The notes beneath the pieces are model-generated. The model did not search any database. It was given only the letters and a program-made list of their open reading frames with translations, and had not been told where the DNA came from. Of a stretch of 64,000 nucleotides of DNA, positions 1 to 11,896 are shown one piece after another. Within the stretch, counting starts at the first letter, position 1. The number at the start of each line of letters is the position of its first letter. A program made the position numbers and the translations under genes. Source of the DNA: Cenococcum geophilum 1.58. Taxonomy: Eukaryota; Ascomycota; Dothideomycetes; Gloniales; Gloniaceae. The DNA lies in assembly GCA_001692895.1 (NCBI GenBank), contig KV748200.1, forward strand, positions 1,934,914 to 1,998,913, read 5' to 3'.

Positions 1-1
1 T

Positions 2-847
2 TATAGTACCTATAGCGGAGCGTAGCTNAGTATATACTTCTTTAAACGTGTTTATAGGTTTATATAGCGCCAAGTTATACTTAGGAACGCTATAGCATGC
101 TAAAATAACCTAGTCCCTTAGGCTGTTCTTATTTTAGTAAGTTTTGGTAAGTCCGCGTTAGATTTTCTAGAGTTTATTAAAGAGTAGTTAAAGGTACTCT
201 AGGCGAGTCGTTATTAGGTTAAAAGCAATAACTCTTTAGAATATAGTCTCCCGCTATTTAGATATATAGAGTTAGCAGTTTTTATTGGTTTTAAAGTAGG
301 CTCTAGTAAGCTAAAGCATTATATTAAAGCTATAGTTTTTACCTACGATATGGTTATAATAGAACATCGCCGCTCGTCCCTTTAATATAATAGAGAAAGT
401 ATAATAAAACTAGTGGCGTTAAATTCTAACCTTATTGTAGCAGTTATAAAAGACCTATAGTTTTACTCCAAGTATATTATATAATTCTCCTTTAAACTTT
501 TTCTCTTCGTCTAAATATACCTTTATTAGATTTATAACTTCTTAAGATAGAGGCTTATTAGTTGGCTAGGATAGAGGAGTTAAAAGTAGTAAAGGTAGAG
601 GAAGAGCACCTCTAGGTAGTAGAGTACCTTTAGGTAGGAGAGTAGCGTTTTAGGGGTTTTGTTTTAAATTAAAGTTGCCTTCTAAAGAATATAGGTTAGT
701 TTTAGGTTTCCGTAGTTAACGTATAATCTTAGCTTCCGTCTATACTAGTTCTTTTATACTAATAAGAACGGCGTAAATATTACTAGTAATTAGGTTACCA
801 TCCTTAGTAATATACACCCCATTCCTTCAGAGGGAGTCTCGAAAATC
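2..847 (-). pseudogene. RIP-degraded gag of an LTR retrotransposon (cut by window start)
   Basis: Reading the minus strand from about 847 down to 2 gives one continuous frame of about 280 codons. It is broken almost only by TAA and TAG at positions where Gln or Trp is expected, which is the RIP pattern. The translation contains the segment KGRAAMFYYNHIVGKNY and later RGLTKTY followed by LRDQVILACYSVPKYNLALY. I recognise this as the capsid-like domain of a widespread fungal retrotransposon gag. Gag would assemble the cytoplasmic particle in which reverse transcription occurs. The C-terminus and pol lie beyond the left edge. The exact start is not visible, because an in-frame TGA lies just upstream of the best-conserved part. 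The family call is from memory of similar fungal gag proteins, and the retroelement nature is more certain than the family. Confidence 0.65.
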
Positions 848-1192
848 CTAAATAATATTAATATTACTAAGTGCCTAGGTGTCGGCGGTCCATCCTATAA
901 AATCCTCCCTAAAGTATTCCCATAACTATAAATCGGCGTAATAGCTATCTTAGTAGAATAGAATATAGTATAGGAGAAAGCCGTTAACTTGTTTTGCGGT
1001 ACAGGTTATTATATTAAAGGTAAATACGTCCTAATCTTTATTAATGAGTTTCGCGTATATAGCTACCCCTAGTAGTAAGGAGTCTCTCTAGTTATTCGGA
1101 GTGGCTATAGTTATATCTTTAGAGGAAGGGAATATTGGTAGTATAGGGATTGTCGTTTAGTACACGTTTGTGACGTATATTTACGATTATAG

Positions 1193-1360
1193 AGCTTAGA
1201 ACTAGTTCTGGCCTTAAATTGCGAAGACTTATAAAGCGTGTTGTTCTGCGTAATAGACGCAAGAATCTATAATCTAGGGAAGGCTTAGGACCAGTTCTGG
1301 CCTTTAGATCCTTAGATTTATAAAAGAGTTCTATTTAAGGTTTAGAACCAGTTCTAACCT
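1193..1360. repeat. Three spaced copies of a ~20-bp repeat (AGAACCAGTTCTGGCCT-like)
   Basis: Near-identical stretches occur at about 1193-1213, 1282-1302 and 1339-1360. All contain the core AACYAGTTCTGGCC or its RIP variants, and the core itself is a short palindrome (AGAACYAGTTCT). The spacing is irregular. They lie upstream of the minus-strand gag and may be regulatory repeats of its LTR or leader. Confidence 0.6.
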
Positions 1361-1601
1361 CAAAAGACAGCTTTCCTTAGTACGAGTAGCACTGGTATAG
1401 TGGCTTATCTCTTCTTAGTAAATACCTAGCTGTTCTATAGCATAACTGTAAAGTTAACTACTAATTAGTATTAGTTATATAAGGGGGATATTACGTAGCT
1501 ATGGTTCGTAGATAGTATGATGATTGTTATTTCTTATATTTATAGATAGGGGTAAGGGTCGAGGAACTTAAGGTTCCTCGCTACGGTAGTGCCGCGGCGA
1601 C

Positions 1602-1661
1602 ACGTGACGGCAACTTGCCTTACGTGACGGCAATTTGCCTTACATGGCGGCAATTTGCCCT
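1602..1661. repeat. Three tandem copies of a 20-bp repeat
   Basis: The unit acgtgacggcaatttgcctt is repeated head to tail at 1602-1621, 1622-1641 and 1642-1661. The last copy has changes such as acatggc. A GTGACGGCAA/TTGCC motif of the same type recurs in the 3' untranslated parts of the G elements near 44225-44285 and 48005-48085. Confidence 0.85.
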
Positions 1662-1677
1662 ATTCCTAACAGCCTCT

Positions 1678-1745
1678 ACCTAAGAGGAACCTAAAATCTA
1701 GTTAGGATTAAAAATTAAAGATAATAATAATACTATAGACGTGTT
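1678..1745 (+). repeat. Fragment homologous to the start of Gypsy B gag
   Basis: About 68 bp match 9411-9470 in element B, sharing taagaggaacctaa and aaagataataataat with only RIP-type differences. Beyond about 1745 the similarity stops. This looks like a truncated copy of a B-family element. Confidence 0.6.
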
Positions 1746-2040
1746 AGGTAAAACCTAAATAGATAGTTATATAGCTATACGGTATAAGCGACCTAGGGAT
1801 AACTTAGGAGTAACTCGCCTATAAGGCGCGTACTCTATACATATCTAGGGAAAACCCTTTCTTACCTTATATATAGGTTTCTCCTTTACCCTTAAGGATT
1901 TGTCTATTTATATAAGATATCCTATTATTCTATTATTAGATTCCCTATCTATATTCTTACCTTATATTTAAATCCTTACTAATCCCCTTAAAAGGATAGC
2001 TAGTTTAATTTTTCTATAATACCTCTAAAAAGAAGACTAA
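1746..2040. other. Non-coding AT-rich stretch upstream of the unknown reading frame
   Basis: No coherent reading frame is visible. It begins TGTTAGG, which could be an LTR start, and it contains short TATA-like tracts (ttatatatagg). It ends immediately before the first ATG of the next feature. I saw no partner repeat that would prove an LTR. Confidence 0.35.
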
Positions 2041-3004
2041 TGCCTATGCCTAATAGTAATACACTAGCGATATAACTGTAAAACGCCTTAAAATCTGGTA
2101 TAGATAAAGCCGCTAAAAGTATACTAGTAGAATCTAAGCCACCTTTTAAATCTTGAAATAATTAAATAGATATAAACGTTGGAGACTAGTTTAACTTATA
2201 TACCTAGGCTTAAGAGGAGCCTAGTAAGGTTATAAGCGTTTTACTAAATACCACTAATATAAAGGAGCTAATAAGCCAGCTATAAAATAAAAAGCTAACT
2301 TATAAAGTATTATTAATTTAATAAAGCCCTCCTATTACCTCTCTAATAAGGAGTATAAGTTACGCGGTAAATATATACGCTAAATAAATCTTAACGCCTT
2401 AGTTAAGAAGTTACTACCTAATATTAGCGGTATTACTTAATAGCACTTTAACCAGTAGATCGCTGCAGTTAAGAACCCATTTAAGGTTAATAATACTAAC
2501 TATAACTATAGGTAACACACGCTTTAAGCTATTAAAGGTCTTATAAAAGAAAAGATAATTACCTAACTAGTTATATAGATGTTTAAGTTCTTTCTAGTGA
2601 TGGGGTTAGAGGAAGTTATTATATATAAGCGCCTTTAAGTTAGTAAACGGCGAATAGTCGTTATAAAACTTAATAACACGCTCTTTATAGTTTAGAAAGC
2701 GATTAATAGCTATAAAGAGGGAGTTTTAATACGTTTAGTTATTTTTAATAAGCTAGTAGATTATTAGTATAACTTTTAAATATTGTAACTATAAGCAGAA
2801 TATTATAACTATAGGCAGAATAATATAGCTGTAGAGCAGCAGATATAAAATCCGAAGCCGTAGCTAATTAGGAAGCGCCTCTAGCGTTCTACTAGTTAGC
2901 GAATAGCACGAATACTTAATACTATAAGTCTATTACGTACCTCTAAGCCATTAAATTCTGCTAAATTACTACTAATTTAAATCTTTTTAAAGAAGCTATA
3001 ACAC
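2041..3004 (+). pseudogene. Unrecognised RIP-mutated protein-coding frame
   Basis: One plus-strand frame from about 2150 to 3004 reads coherently for about 280 codons. Nearly all of its roughly 25 stops are TAA or TAG of the kind RIP makes from CAA, CAG or TGG. Sense stretches include KEYKLRGKYIR, AAVKNPFKVNNTNYNYR, AIKGLIKEKIIT and VSKRRIVVIKLNNTLF. The product would be basic and Gln-rich, with no motif I can assign: no zinc knuckle, RT signature or DDE signature is visible. An ATG-rich stretch at 2041 (MPMPNSNTLA) is in another frame and might be a frameshifted N-terminus. The minus strand is much less coherent, so I treat it as the shadow. It could be an accessory transposon gene or an unusual gag. 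Confidence 0.45.
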
Positions 3005-4185
3005 TAGGGAGTTATATAAATATATTATATAATATTATAAAGTAGACTAACTACTCCGCGCTTCCTCTAGAGCTTATATACCTTCTTAAAGTCCTATTTA
3101 TAATAGGTAGTTACTAGCTCCTTATAAATTTTCTTAGTATCCTTTCTAAGAATAAAAGCCTATACGTAGAGATTTATAATATAACTAAAGCAGTATAGCC
3201 GTTGTTCTTTCCGTTTCTTTACTAATATCTTTAAATAGAGGACTTAAAGGATTGCGTTAATATAGGTATCGCTTAACTTATCGTTATTGGCTATAAAATA
3301 CCCAATATTACCACTAATTTAATACTCCTTAAACAGAGTAAGCAGGATAACCGCTATATTCTCGCCACTATGTTTACTAACTACCTTATAGAGGCCTAGT
3401 ATTATATACCAACGCTTGCCGTACTGGTTAATAAAATGGGTAGCAATACCTAGAATTATATACCTATTTAGTAAGGTCTAAAGATTAAAGGATATTAATA
3501 TAGAACTATGAGCTGCGTAGAGTTCCTTCTTTAATTCTACCTTTTATTATTTAAAAGTTATAATAACCTAACCGCGTATTATCTTTCTAGTCTTTAGTAG
3601 AAACTCTATAAGCCCCAGATAAATATAGAATAGAAGTGTCTAGAAATACTCGTTTTTAAATTAAAAGAAGGCGATATAGCAGCTAATAATCTATTAAATT
3701 AATAGGTATTTAAAGGCCTTAAAGTTTTGTTATAGATTGAGAGACTTTATCTACGGATATTCCTTAATTATTAGCTAATTTGGTAAAGGTTCTTTTAGTT
3801 AAAGCTTACTAGAAGTACGGTTTATATAGTAACCAAATTTAAGGTAATCTAGAGCGGTAGTTCTTCTAGATAATATAACCATAAGCTCTTACTAACGCTT
3901 TATCTTCTTATATAGGTAGTAGTAGAAGTACTGCGTCTTAGTAGTATTATCCTTCTCCTATATATCCTCCCCTTAATTCTAAACTGGCAGTAATCGCGGC
4001 TTAGTATTCTTTAGTCCCTTTGTTAAGGCCTTATAGTAAATATACTGCTTACCCTATAGCTTAAACTCTTTAAACTCCGCCTGGCCTTTAGCCTTCTTAT
4101 TAAGCCATTCTAGTGCAAGGATAATGTTATTAGATATAATAGAGGTGCGGAGTTAAGAATAAAATCGCTCTATAGCAACAGTAGG
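3005..4185 (-). pseudogene. hAT-family transposase fragment, RIP-degraded
   Basis: The minus strand reads as a hAT transposase from about 4185 down to about 3005. Recognisable segments are NQYGKRWYIILGLYKVV, NIGYFIANNDKLSDT (the family's DNAxNN-like stretch, with Asp to Asn change), LYCFSYIINLYV (CxxHxxNL region with Cys and His mutated) and RKRGVVSLLYNII. The N-terminal DNA-binding part and the C-terminal dimerisation domain are missing. The transposase would cut and paste the element from its inverted ends. It ends on the right exactly at the Fot1/pogo element. The order of motifs matches the hAT inside element E at 34214-37712, but the sequence is clearly different. Confidence 0.7.
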
Positions 4186-4187
4186 TA

Positions 4188-6208
4188 TAGTCAAATCTCT
4201 TTATTACGATCTACACCCCTTAATTAACCCTTTTTTGGTGTAATATTACGATAATCTAACTTTTGACGATATCGTTAAGCACCTACTATCAATATCGGTA
4301 TAAGCAGATTTTAATTCGTTAGATTTAGCCTTTGCTTACCGTAAGTTTAGCTATTAAAATCTATTACACCACGATCGAAATCTATCAAAATAACCCTTAG
4401 ATCTCGCTCTCCATACTTAATTCTACCTTATTTATTATGGCAAGACATAAAAATTCTAAAAGGCCACGCCGCCACGGGTTCTCTAATTATAAGCGCTAAA
4501 AGATATACGCTTACTACCAAAAATACTCTAATAAATTATAAAAGCAGATTGCTCTATAGGCAAGCGACTTCCTCCGTTAAAAGATCAGTTAATCCTTAAT
4601 ATTAGAAATACTAGGCGACAAATTCCAGAAGCTTAATATAGCTAAATTGCTATTTAAGTAAGGCACGCGAGAGCGACAGAGAGGTAGTAAACAGCCTCTC
4701 TTAGAGGAGGCTTTCTTTGAGTGGTACTAACGCCTATAGAGCTCTCGTATTCCTATTACTAGTGATCTTATACGCGCTGCTGCCACTTAATTATAGCAAC
4801 GAATACCTATACTAGCGGAAACAGTAGAGCTAAAGTGGTTACTTAGCTAGTTAGAAGGCTTTAAATCTTATAACGGTATTTGTAAGAGAAAGTAGCATGG
4901 TAAGGCTGCCTTAGTTAATATAGAGGGAGCAGAAGATCGCATAATAGAGCTTTAAGTAATTACCGCGCTTTATTTACTAGGGGACGTTTATAATATAGAT
5001 GAGACCGGGCTATTTTAGAAGGCTATATTAGATACTATATTGGCTACTAAGCCTTAATTAGGAACGAAGAAGTAGAAGGCATAGATTACCCTAGGCCATC
5101 ACTCTAATATAGATGGCTTAGATAAGCTTCCTCTCCTTATAATTAGCTTATTATAACGGCCACGTTGCTTTACGGCTAATTGTATTAATATAGCCTTATT
5201 AAACGTTACGTAGAGGTATAATAAGAAGGCCTGGATAATGATGATGATTATGCTTAAGTAGTTTACCTAGTTTAATAAAAGGATGCACTATAGAAAGATA
5301 CTCTTCTTAATTGACGGCTTTAGCGCCTATAAAGCAGCTATTTAAACACTAATTAAGAATGGCTCTTTTAAGAATACGCGCGTGGAGTTCCTTCCTCCTA
5401 ATTACACCTTAGTATACTAGCCTCTTAATTAAGGGATAATCGCAAACTTTAAGCTGCTCTATAGGTAATACTGGCTGCGATTTATAGAGGAGCGCTTACT
5501 TTAAGGTAAGGATCCAATTAAGCAGATCCACGTCTTATAGGCAATTTGATGGTTAATTAAAGCTTAGGTGGAAGTTATATTATAAATAATTAAGAATTGC
5601 TTTATTAAGTTTATATTATTTAGCTCTTATATAGGCCCACGGCCTCGCCCTTAAGACTATATAGATCCTCTCGTTATTACTAAGATAGAGTAAATAGCGG
5701 AGCAACTAAAGGCCGTAGGAAGAATTCGCGATGTAATAAATATTTAGGATTTTATTAAGCTACCGGGTGAGGAAGTAGAGGATTTATTAGAGGATCTTAT
5801 TAAGCACGTAGTAGAGCTCTACGCAGGGCCTAATCGCGATATAGAAATAGATAAAGAAGTTATTAAGCAGCCTTAAATTAAGCTTAGTAAGGCGCTTGTG
5901 GCCTTACAAAAGCTTTATCTCTATAAGGAGCAGCAAAGCGATTCTAATAGAGACGTAATTACGACTCTATTAAGGCATGAGCGTCGGCTTCAAGGCCGAC
6001 GACCTCAAAACACCAAACAGCAATTAATCGCGATATATTTTAGTGTAGCCGATTGCTTAATTACGACTTTATAAGCGTAAATACATAATATCATTACCTA
6101 ATTTTGAATTTGGGTGCATTTTACATACAAGTATATAATACAACGATACCCTTAGTATTACAATACGCTCGGCCGAACCAACCATATCGTACTAAAGAGA
6201 TTTAACTA
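4188..6208 (+). mobile_element. Complete Fot1/pogo-type DNA transposon
   Basis: This is a 2.0-kb element with inverted ends of about 25 bp: TAGTCAAATCTCTTTA at 4188 and its complement, with a C/T difference, ending at 6208. TA dinucleotides at 4186-4187 and 6209-6210 fit the TA target duplication of Tc1/mariner-pogo elements. It encodes one transposase of the family's size. The flanks do not belong to the same element: hAT fragment on the left, Gypsy A on the right. The insertion may therefore mark an older junction. Confidence 0.85.
4437..6074 (+). pseudogene. Fot1/pogo-type DDE transposase, RIP-inactivated
   Basis: From the ATG at 4437 to TAA at 6074 the frame is 546 codons with no frameshift, equal to the usual size of Fot1 transposases (about 540 aa). 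It holds many TAA/TAG stops at former Gln and Trp codons. Near residues 70-120 a CENP-B-type helix-turn-helix segment is visible (TRERQRGSKQPLLEEAFFEW). The DDE_1 catalytic domain follows: YNIDETGLF around 4989, LIDGFSAYK around 5309, and NYTLVYxPLNxG around 5400 with the last Asp changed to Asn. The C-terminus is charged (HERRLQGRRPQNTKQQ). The enzyme would bind the terminal repeats and cut and paste the element at TA sites. This copy cannot make a protein. Confidence 0.88.
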
Positions 6209-6210
6209 TA

Positions 6211-8935
6211 CTACTAAAAGTAGTAGTTATAATACCGTTAATGGTAGCAACTATATTAGGATTAGATAACGATACCAGTATAGTAAATACTAACTCTTAG
6301 CTAGTTACGGTTAGATAATTATAAGCTATAGTTAATTAATTAATAGATAATAATAGGATACTTGAAGAAAGGATTAATGGGATTAGAGCAGTAAAGATTA
6401 AGCGATTGTTAGGTAAAAAGTTAAAACTTAAAGAATTTCTTACGTAGATATACTTTAAAGTTATATAAGAGGGAGTAAAGCTAGCAACGCCTATAGATTA
6501 AATAGCCTACGTAGGACTATTCCTAACGGGGAGGGTACTTAAGTAGTTTAAGCCTTACCTTACGGAGGTATAGAAAAGTAGTATAGTAACTATTAACTAA
6601 GAAGTATAATATATATTCGCTAGTTAGAATAGGTTTATAGAATAATTAATGTAAATATTTAGAGACCTAGAGGCAACTACTATAGTAGAAAGAAAGCTTT
6701 AAAATCTAGTATAACGGACCTTTACAATTAAGTATATAATATAGTTTTAGACATTAGCTACGTAAGTTAAATAAAATAATAAGGCGCTTATAGTATAGTA
6801 TAAATAGGGACTTAAGGCGAAAGTTTAGGACGTAATTATCCTAATAGAAGATACGGATACTCTTAGGGAATTAATTAATTAAGTAATTAAGATTAATAAT
6901 AGAATCTACTAAAGAGAGTAGACTAAAAAGGGTTAGGATAAAGTTCTATAGTTATATAAGGCGTAAAGTACGCAATAATAAAGTTAAAACTAGAAACTAT
7001 AGTATAGCGCAGAGCTAATAGACCTAAGTAGTACTAAAGAAAAAAGAAAATAGAATAAGAAACTATAGAAACCTAAAGGATAAGGATTAAGTAATTAAAG
7101 GTCTAAAAAGCAGAGGCCGAACCAGAGATTTTAGTAGTAGAAGACGTTTAGGCGGACTCTATAGCAAGAAAAATAGTTTAAAGAAAGAGCTTATATAAAT
7201 TGCGGAAAATAAGATTATTTTATTAGAGACTATAGAAATAGTTAAGGGCACTATATAGTAAAAGAAATAAGACTAGTAGACGATATATATATATAGAGGG
7301 ATGATAGTATACTATAAGGAACCAAAGAGTATTTAATTAAAAGTTTTGCGTTTTATTATAATAACGCATACCAAATTTATAAGAACGCTAAGTATAGTGT
7401 AAGCTATTAGCTATAAGAGCTAAAATTATTAGAGTTTAGAGGAACTAATAAACTATCTTATAAATTAGATATTAAGGATAATAAATTTAATATAGGCGAA
7501 GTATTTAGTAATAATAAGGTAATAAAGGTAGCTTACTAGGAGTATATAAACCTTAGAGATATTATATTAGAAGTAAAAACTAAGACCGCTATAGAGTAAG
7601 GGTTAGTAATAGAAATTATAACACTATTAGATATAATATCTATTGCTTTATAAAATAAAAGGAAAAATATTTAAGAAAAAGGATTTAGTAAGCAGACGAC
7701 TACTAGTGCTAGCTTACTACTTAATAAAGGCAAAAGGCTATAGGCTTAAGATTCTTATGAGGAGATAAAAGACGCCTAAGATTCTTAAGAAGAGATAAGA
7801 TATACTTAAGGACCTATAACGGACAGCAACCGATAGAGCAGAGTTATAGCTTAGTTTAGTAATATACAAATAAGCTTAGGACGAAGTTTCCTAAAGGCAT
7901 AAGATTCCCAAAGTAAAATAAGTAAAATTTAAGATTTTTAAAATAAAATAAGAACATTATAAAAGCCTAGTTAGACTAAGGCGGGAGCTAAGCTTAAAAA
8001 GGAAGTAAGCTTAGGATTAAGGGTTCTATAGGACTAAGATTTTAATATATAAATAAGGACTATTAAAAAAACCAATACTAAGATTAAGAAGTAAGAGGAC
8101 TTTATAGATCTACTTATAAGGCGAAAAGTAAAAGAAACTATAGAGGAATTTAGGTAGAGAATCCTTGTATAGTAAGAATAAAAACTAGACTAAAGGACTA
8201 GTATACTAGGCCATATTAAGAATAGGGTACCTATATAAAGAATAACTAATAGGCCTAAGGTAGGCACACTAAGAGTAAAGTGGCTTACTAAACTAGAATA
8301 AGAAGAGGATCTTAGGATCCCTACTAAATTTAAAGAATAATATATAAAGGGCTGTTATAATGTAGTAATAAGAAGATACTTTCTTATAAATAAGCCGTAT
8401 ATACTCTAGTAGCTATACTAAAAGTAGTATAGGCAGCGGCATAATAATAAGTAGGAAGATTTCTATATATAGTTAGATAAGTAAGTTATCTAGAACTATC
8501 CTATTACGGAAAAAGCTATAAGTTATATTAAGGGAGCCTTAATTATAGTATTAAAAGATCTAAAAGAATAATTAAAGGACTAGAGAAGTAAAAGGTAAAT
8601 CTTAGTACCTGCAAACAAAGTTATAACGTTTAGATTAACATAGTAAAGGTTTAAACTTAAAGATAAAGATAAGTTAAGAGTTAACCTAAAGCACCTAGTA
8701 TATTATACGCTATTATAGATTATATATATAGATGATATATGCGATATATACAAAAATCTAAAAGAAAAGAATTAGAAGTACCTTATAAGGATATATTAGG
8801 TGCTAAATAAGTAATAGTATAGAAATACTAAGTATATACACAAATAGCATCTAATAGAAGTTTAGGAGTTAGGAGACTTAATACTTTAGCTAAGAAGATT
8901 CCTTATAGAAGAATACTTAGACGGATAATAGTAGT
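6211..8935 (+). pseudogene. Gypsy A gag and start of protease region, RIP-degraded
   Basis: The plus strand is collinear with the reverse complement of 20240-22960 in element C. A gag zinc knuckle (CX2CX4HX4C) is seen near 7190-7235, where the frame reads YINCGKxDYFIRDY: one Cys survives and the other Cys and His codons are now Tyr. Long lysine- and glutamate-rich linker segments with imperfect duplications such as cctaagattctta (7745-7800) follow. Gag would package the RNA. The piece stops where element B was inserted. Confidence 0.75.
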
Positions 8936-9135
8936 TGTAACGGCGCTATCGTACGTTACCTGCCAAATTCTACCGACTTGTAATTGGCTCGCCTAAAGCT
9001 AGCGCCTTAGCGGCCTACCTTATATATTTGTTTACATTAGTCCTAGCAACCCCTTTTTCTTCTCTTTAGCTTAGTATCTTCGTAATACAGTATTTTATAA
9101 GCTTTGGTTTAGAGGTATTTATATAAGCCGTAATA
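8936..9135 (+). repeat. 5' LTR of Gypsy B
   Basis: 200 bp, matching 24172-24381. It starts tgtaacggcgctatcg and ends gccgtaata, the final CA having become TA. It contains, in inverted orientation, the short module (agcgccttagcgg at 9000-9012) also found in Copia J and in the hAT element. Confidence 0.92.
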
Positions 9136-9410
9136 TTATACTTAGCTTACCCTATATTGCCTATAAAGGCCTTAATAATATCTTACCCTAAAAGAAACTT
9201 TGTCTGCAACGACGCGTTAACGCGCTATACTTAGCTACTAAAACAACTCTACGCTGCTTAGGAAGGCCTTAATAATATCCTACTTTATAAGCTAGATAAA
9301 ACTAGACCTATATCCCTAAAATTAAAACTAAAGTATATAATACAAATAAATCCTATAAAGCTAATAATAGTACCTAAGGTAAGCTTATTTAAGAGAGCTG
9401 CCTTTACCTA

Positions 9411-10490
9411 AGAGGAACCTAAGATCCAATTAGGATTAGAAATTAAAGATAATAATAATATTGTAGACGTACGTAAGTAAATTCGCGCCTTTATAGTTAG
9501 CTAGAAAGCTAATCGTCTTAGAGTAAAAAATACGTAAGAGACCCTATAAGAGATCCTAAAAAGCCTTACAGCCCTATAAAATAGCTTAGCTTCCCCTTCT
9601 TAAAGCCCTAGCCGACCTATTTACTTTACTAAATACGATATATTAGGGAGTACAGATACAATAATAAAGTAATTAAAGTTTATTAAACTCTTTAACCCCT
9701 AACCACTATCTAACGGGATAAACTCTACTTTTAAGAATTAGAGGATCTAAGTACGAGGAAAACTCCGCGTTAACTATAACTACTTCCCCTCTAAAAAAGC
9801 TAAGATGCTTTACCTCTTTAGTTAAACTATAGGAGATGCCTAACGTTACCTTTAAGCTAAATTTAAGGATAACTTCCCTATCCGCTTTATATCTATTAGT
9901 AAAATGCTATAGTATTTAGCCGCTATATATATAAACCTAAATAAAGTATAGAACGCGCGCTATAACTATAATGGCTTAATAATAAAGTCAAACCAATTCT
10001 TTACTAAGTTCTAGACTTAATTCTTATACCTAGTAGGCGAAGGCTAGGTTCCCCTTAAGAATTACCGTTTAGACCTATATAATAAGTTAACGGTTTAACT
10101 ATAAGAGAAGATTACTATAGCCTTGGACGACCTATTAACCTACTAAAAACTTATAGCCTAATATCTATCGCTTAACTTAAAACTAAAGCGAATTAATATC
10201 TATCCTAATTAATAAAAAAGGGCTTATAGTAGTTAAAACTTGTTAACTATACCTATAGGAGCTAGAGTAGGAAGATAAGCCACGACGGCTTTTATACTAA
10301 AAGCGGTTAAATTTACGCACTAGTGAGCCTTACCTAATTAGTTACGTACCACACTATTAACTAATACTCGTCGTAATACCCCAATTAACCCTGCTTTAGC
10401 TACGTGCTACAACTATAATAAGGAGGGTTACTTTGTTTTATCTTGCCCAGAGCTAAAGGATATAGGCAATGCTAAGGAGATAGAGGAAGG
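9411..10490 (+). pseudogene. Gypsy B gag, RIP-degraded
   Basis: The frame runs from FKRAAFT near 9391 through a capsid-like region (LRVNYNYFPSKKAKMLYLFS around 9760) to a zinc knuckle at 10408-10450 that reads CYNYNKEGYFVLSC, where the second Cys and the His have become Tyr. Stops are at Gln codons. The layout is the standard Gypsy gag, to be followed by protease. The start codon is not certain. Confidence 0.75.
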
Positions 10491-10559
10491 AAAAACGTCT
10501 AATAAGTTAGGAAAAAAAGAACCCTAGGGAAAGACTCCCCCCTAGGGTACCCTATTGAT

Positions 10560-11696
10560 TTTAAAGAGATTAATCTTAGTTAGTTAATAGGTAAAAAGCA
10601 TTTTACTATTCTATATATAGTATCCTAAAATAGATATAGAGTAAATATAACCGCCCTTATTAACACTAGAGCAAATGGCTTCGCCTTTATAAATAATGTT
10701 GCCAAATTTCTAAATATAAAAGCTATCCAATTAAAGAAGCCTATTTAAGTAAAAGGCTATAACGGCTAAACTAGTTGGCTAGTTACCTATATCTTAAAGT
10801 TATATATTACTTTTAACGGACGACGCTAATATAGTATCCCTTTCTACATTCTAGACCTAGGGTCCTATAATATAATCTTTAGCCGAAAATAGATATTCTA
10901 TTTTAATATTTGGCTAAACATATAATAAAGATAATTTATCTAGCCAGAGGATAGACCAAAACTACCCTCCTTTATTAGGGAAATCCGAACTAATTATAAG
11001 ACACTAGCTGTAAAGGCTAACCCTACCTACTAGTAGGATATCTAGGCCCGTAACCTAGCCTTTACCTAAAAAGACGCCTACCGCGAAGCTAAAAAGAACT
11101 TTATACTAATAAAGATACTTTCCTAAAGTGCTACGTCTAAAGAGGACTCTACGTATAGAAGTAGGATAGATAGTAACGTAGATCTAACTTGTATAAAAAA
11201 GAATATATTAATAGGATATAAGGGATAACCTCTAAAAGATACAATAGGAGCTAAAAGGAGTAATAATAACGTTAGTACCCTAGAAGCCCCTAAGGTTATA
11301 TACGCCCCTATTATTATATAACCCCCCTATAGTAGATATCGCCGTAATTAGCGCTATAGCGTTTTACATTAATATATACCGGAAGGACAATAAGGTCTTT
11401 ATAACGAGCCTATATAAAATTAACCGAATTATTAATAATAGGGAGGAAAAGCTAGCTAAGGAAACCGATAAGGAACTAGTTAAACGCCTTTTTTTTTACT
11501 ATTTATATAGATTATAAGGATACATTTTTAAAAGTGGCCTTAGATAAGTTACCCCCTTACCAGATATATAACTATAAGATTTAATTAGAAGCCAATAACT
11601 CGCTAGGCTATAGTCCCCTCTACTAATAATTAATAGATAAGCTAAAAGCAATAAAGTAGTACTTAATTAATAACCTAGATAAAGGGTTTATTAAGC
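10560..11696 (+). pseudogene. Gypsy B protease and truncated reverse transcriptase
   Basis: Around 10650 the frame reads ALINTRANGFAFI, a retropepsin active site (D-T/S-G-A type) with Asp changed to Asn. Further on, IILDLGSYN-like residues mark the C-terminal protease segment (10850-10880). Near 11600-11690 the RT start is seen (SPLYxxLIDKLKAIK, NNLDKGFIKL), matching the same segment in E at 33300-33400. RT stops abruptly at about 11696, where minus-strand C sequence begins, so the catalytic RT, RNase H and most of integrase are lost. Confidence 0.75.
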
Positions 11697-11896
11697 TAGA
11701 TCTTCTAGCTATACTTCTAGAATTCTTTATACCTAAAAGCTCTCTAGTATTTTATAAACTCTTTCTAATTCTCTATCCTCCTAAGTTACTACTATTTTAG
11801 GGTAATTGTATCTAATTAATCCGCCCTTATCTCTATATAGTATTGCTTTTAATAGTTTCTTATTATTTTATAGTTTAGCCTTTCTGCTTAGTGTAT

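Larger units (their letters stand above)
848..1677. other. Non-coding stretch, probably leader/LTR of the minus-strand element
   Basis: No coherent reading frame is visible on either strand. The stretch lies directly upstream of the minus-strand gag, so by position it should hold that element's leader and 5' LTR. I could not find a second LTR copy to define borders. It contains the two short repeat arrays listed separately and a 19-bp inverted repeat at 1561-1579 with arms GAGGAAC and GTTCCTC. Confidence 0.4.
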
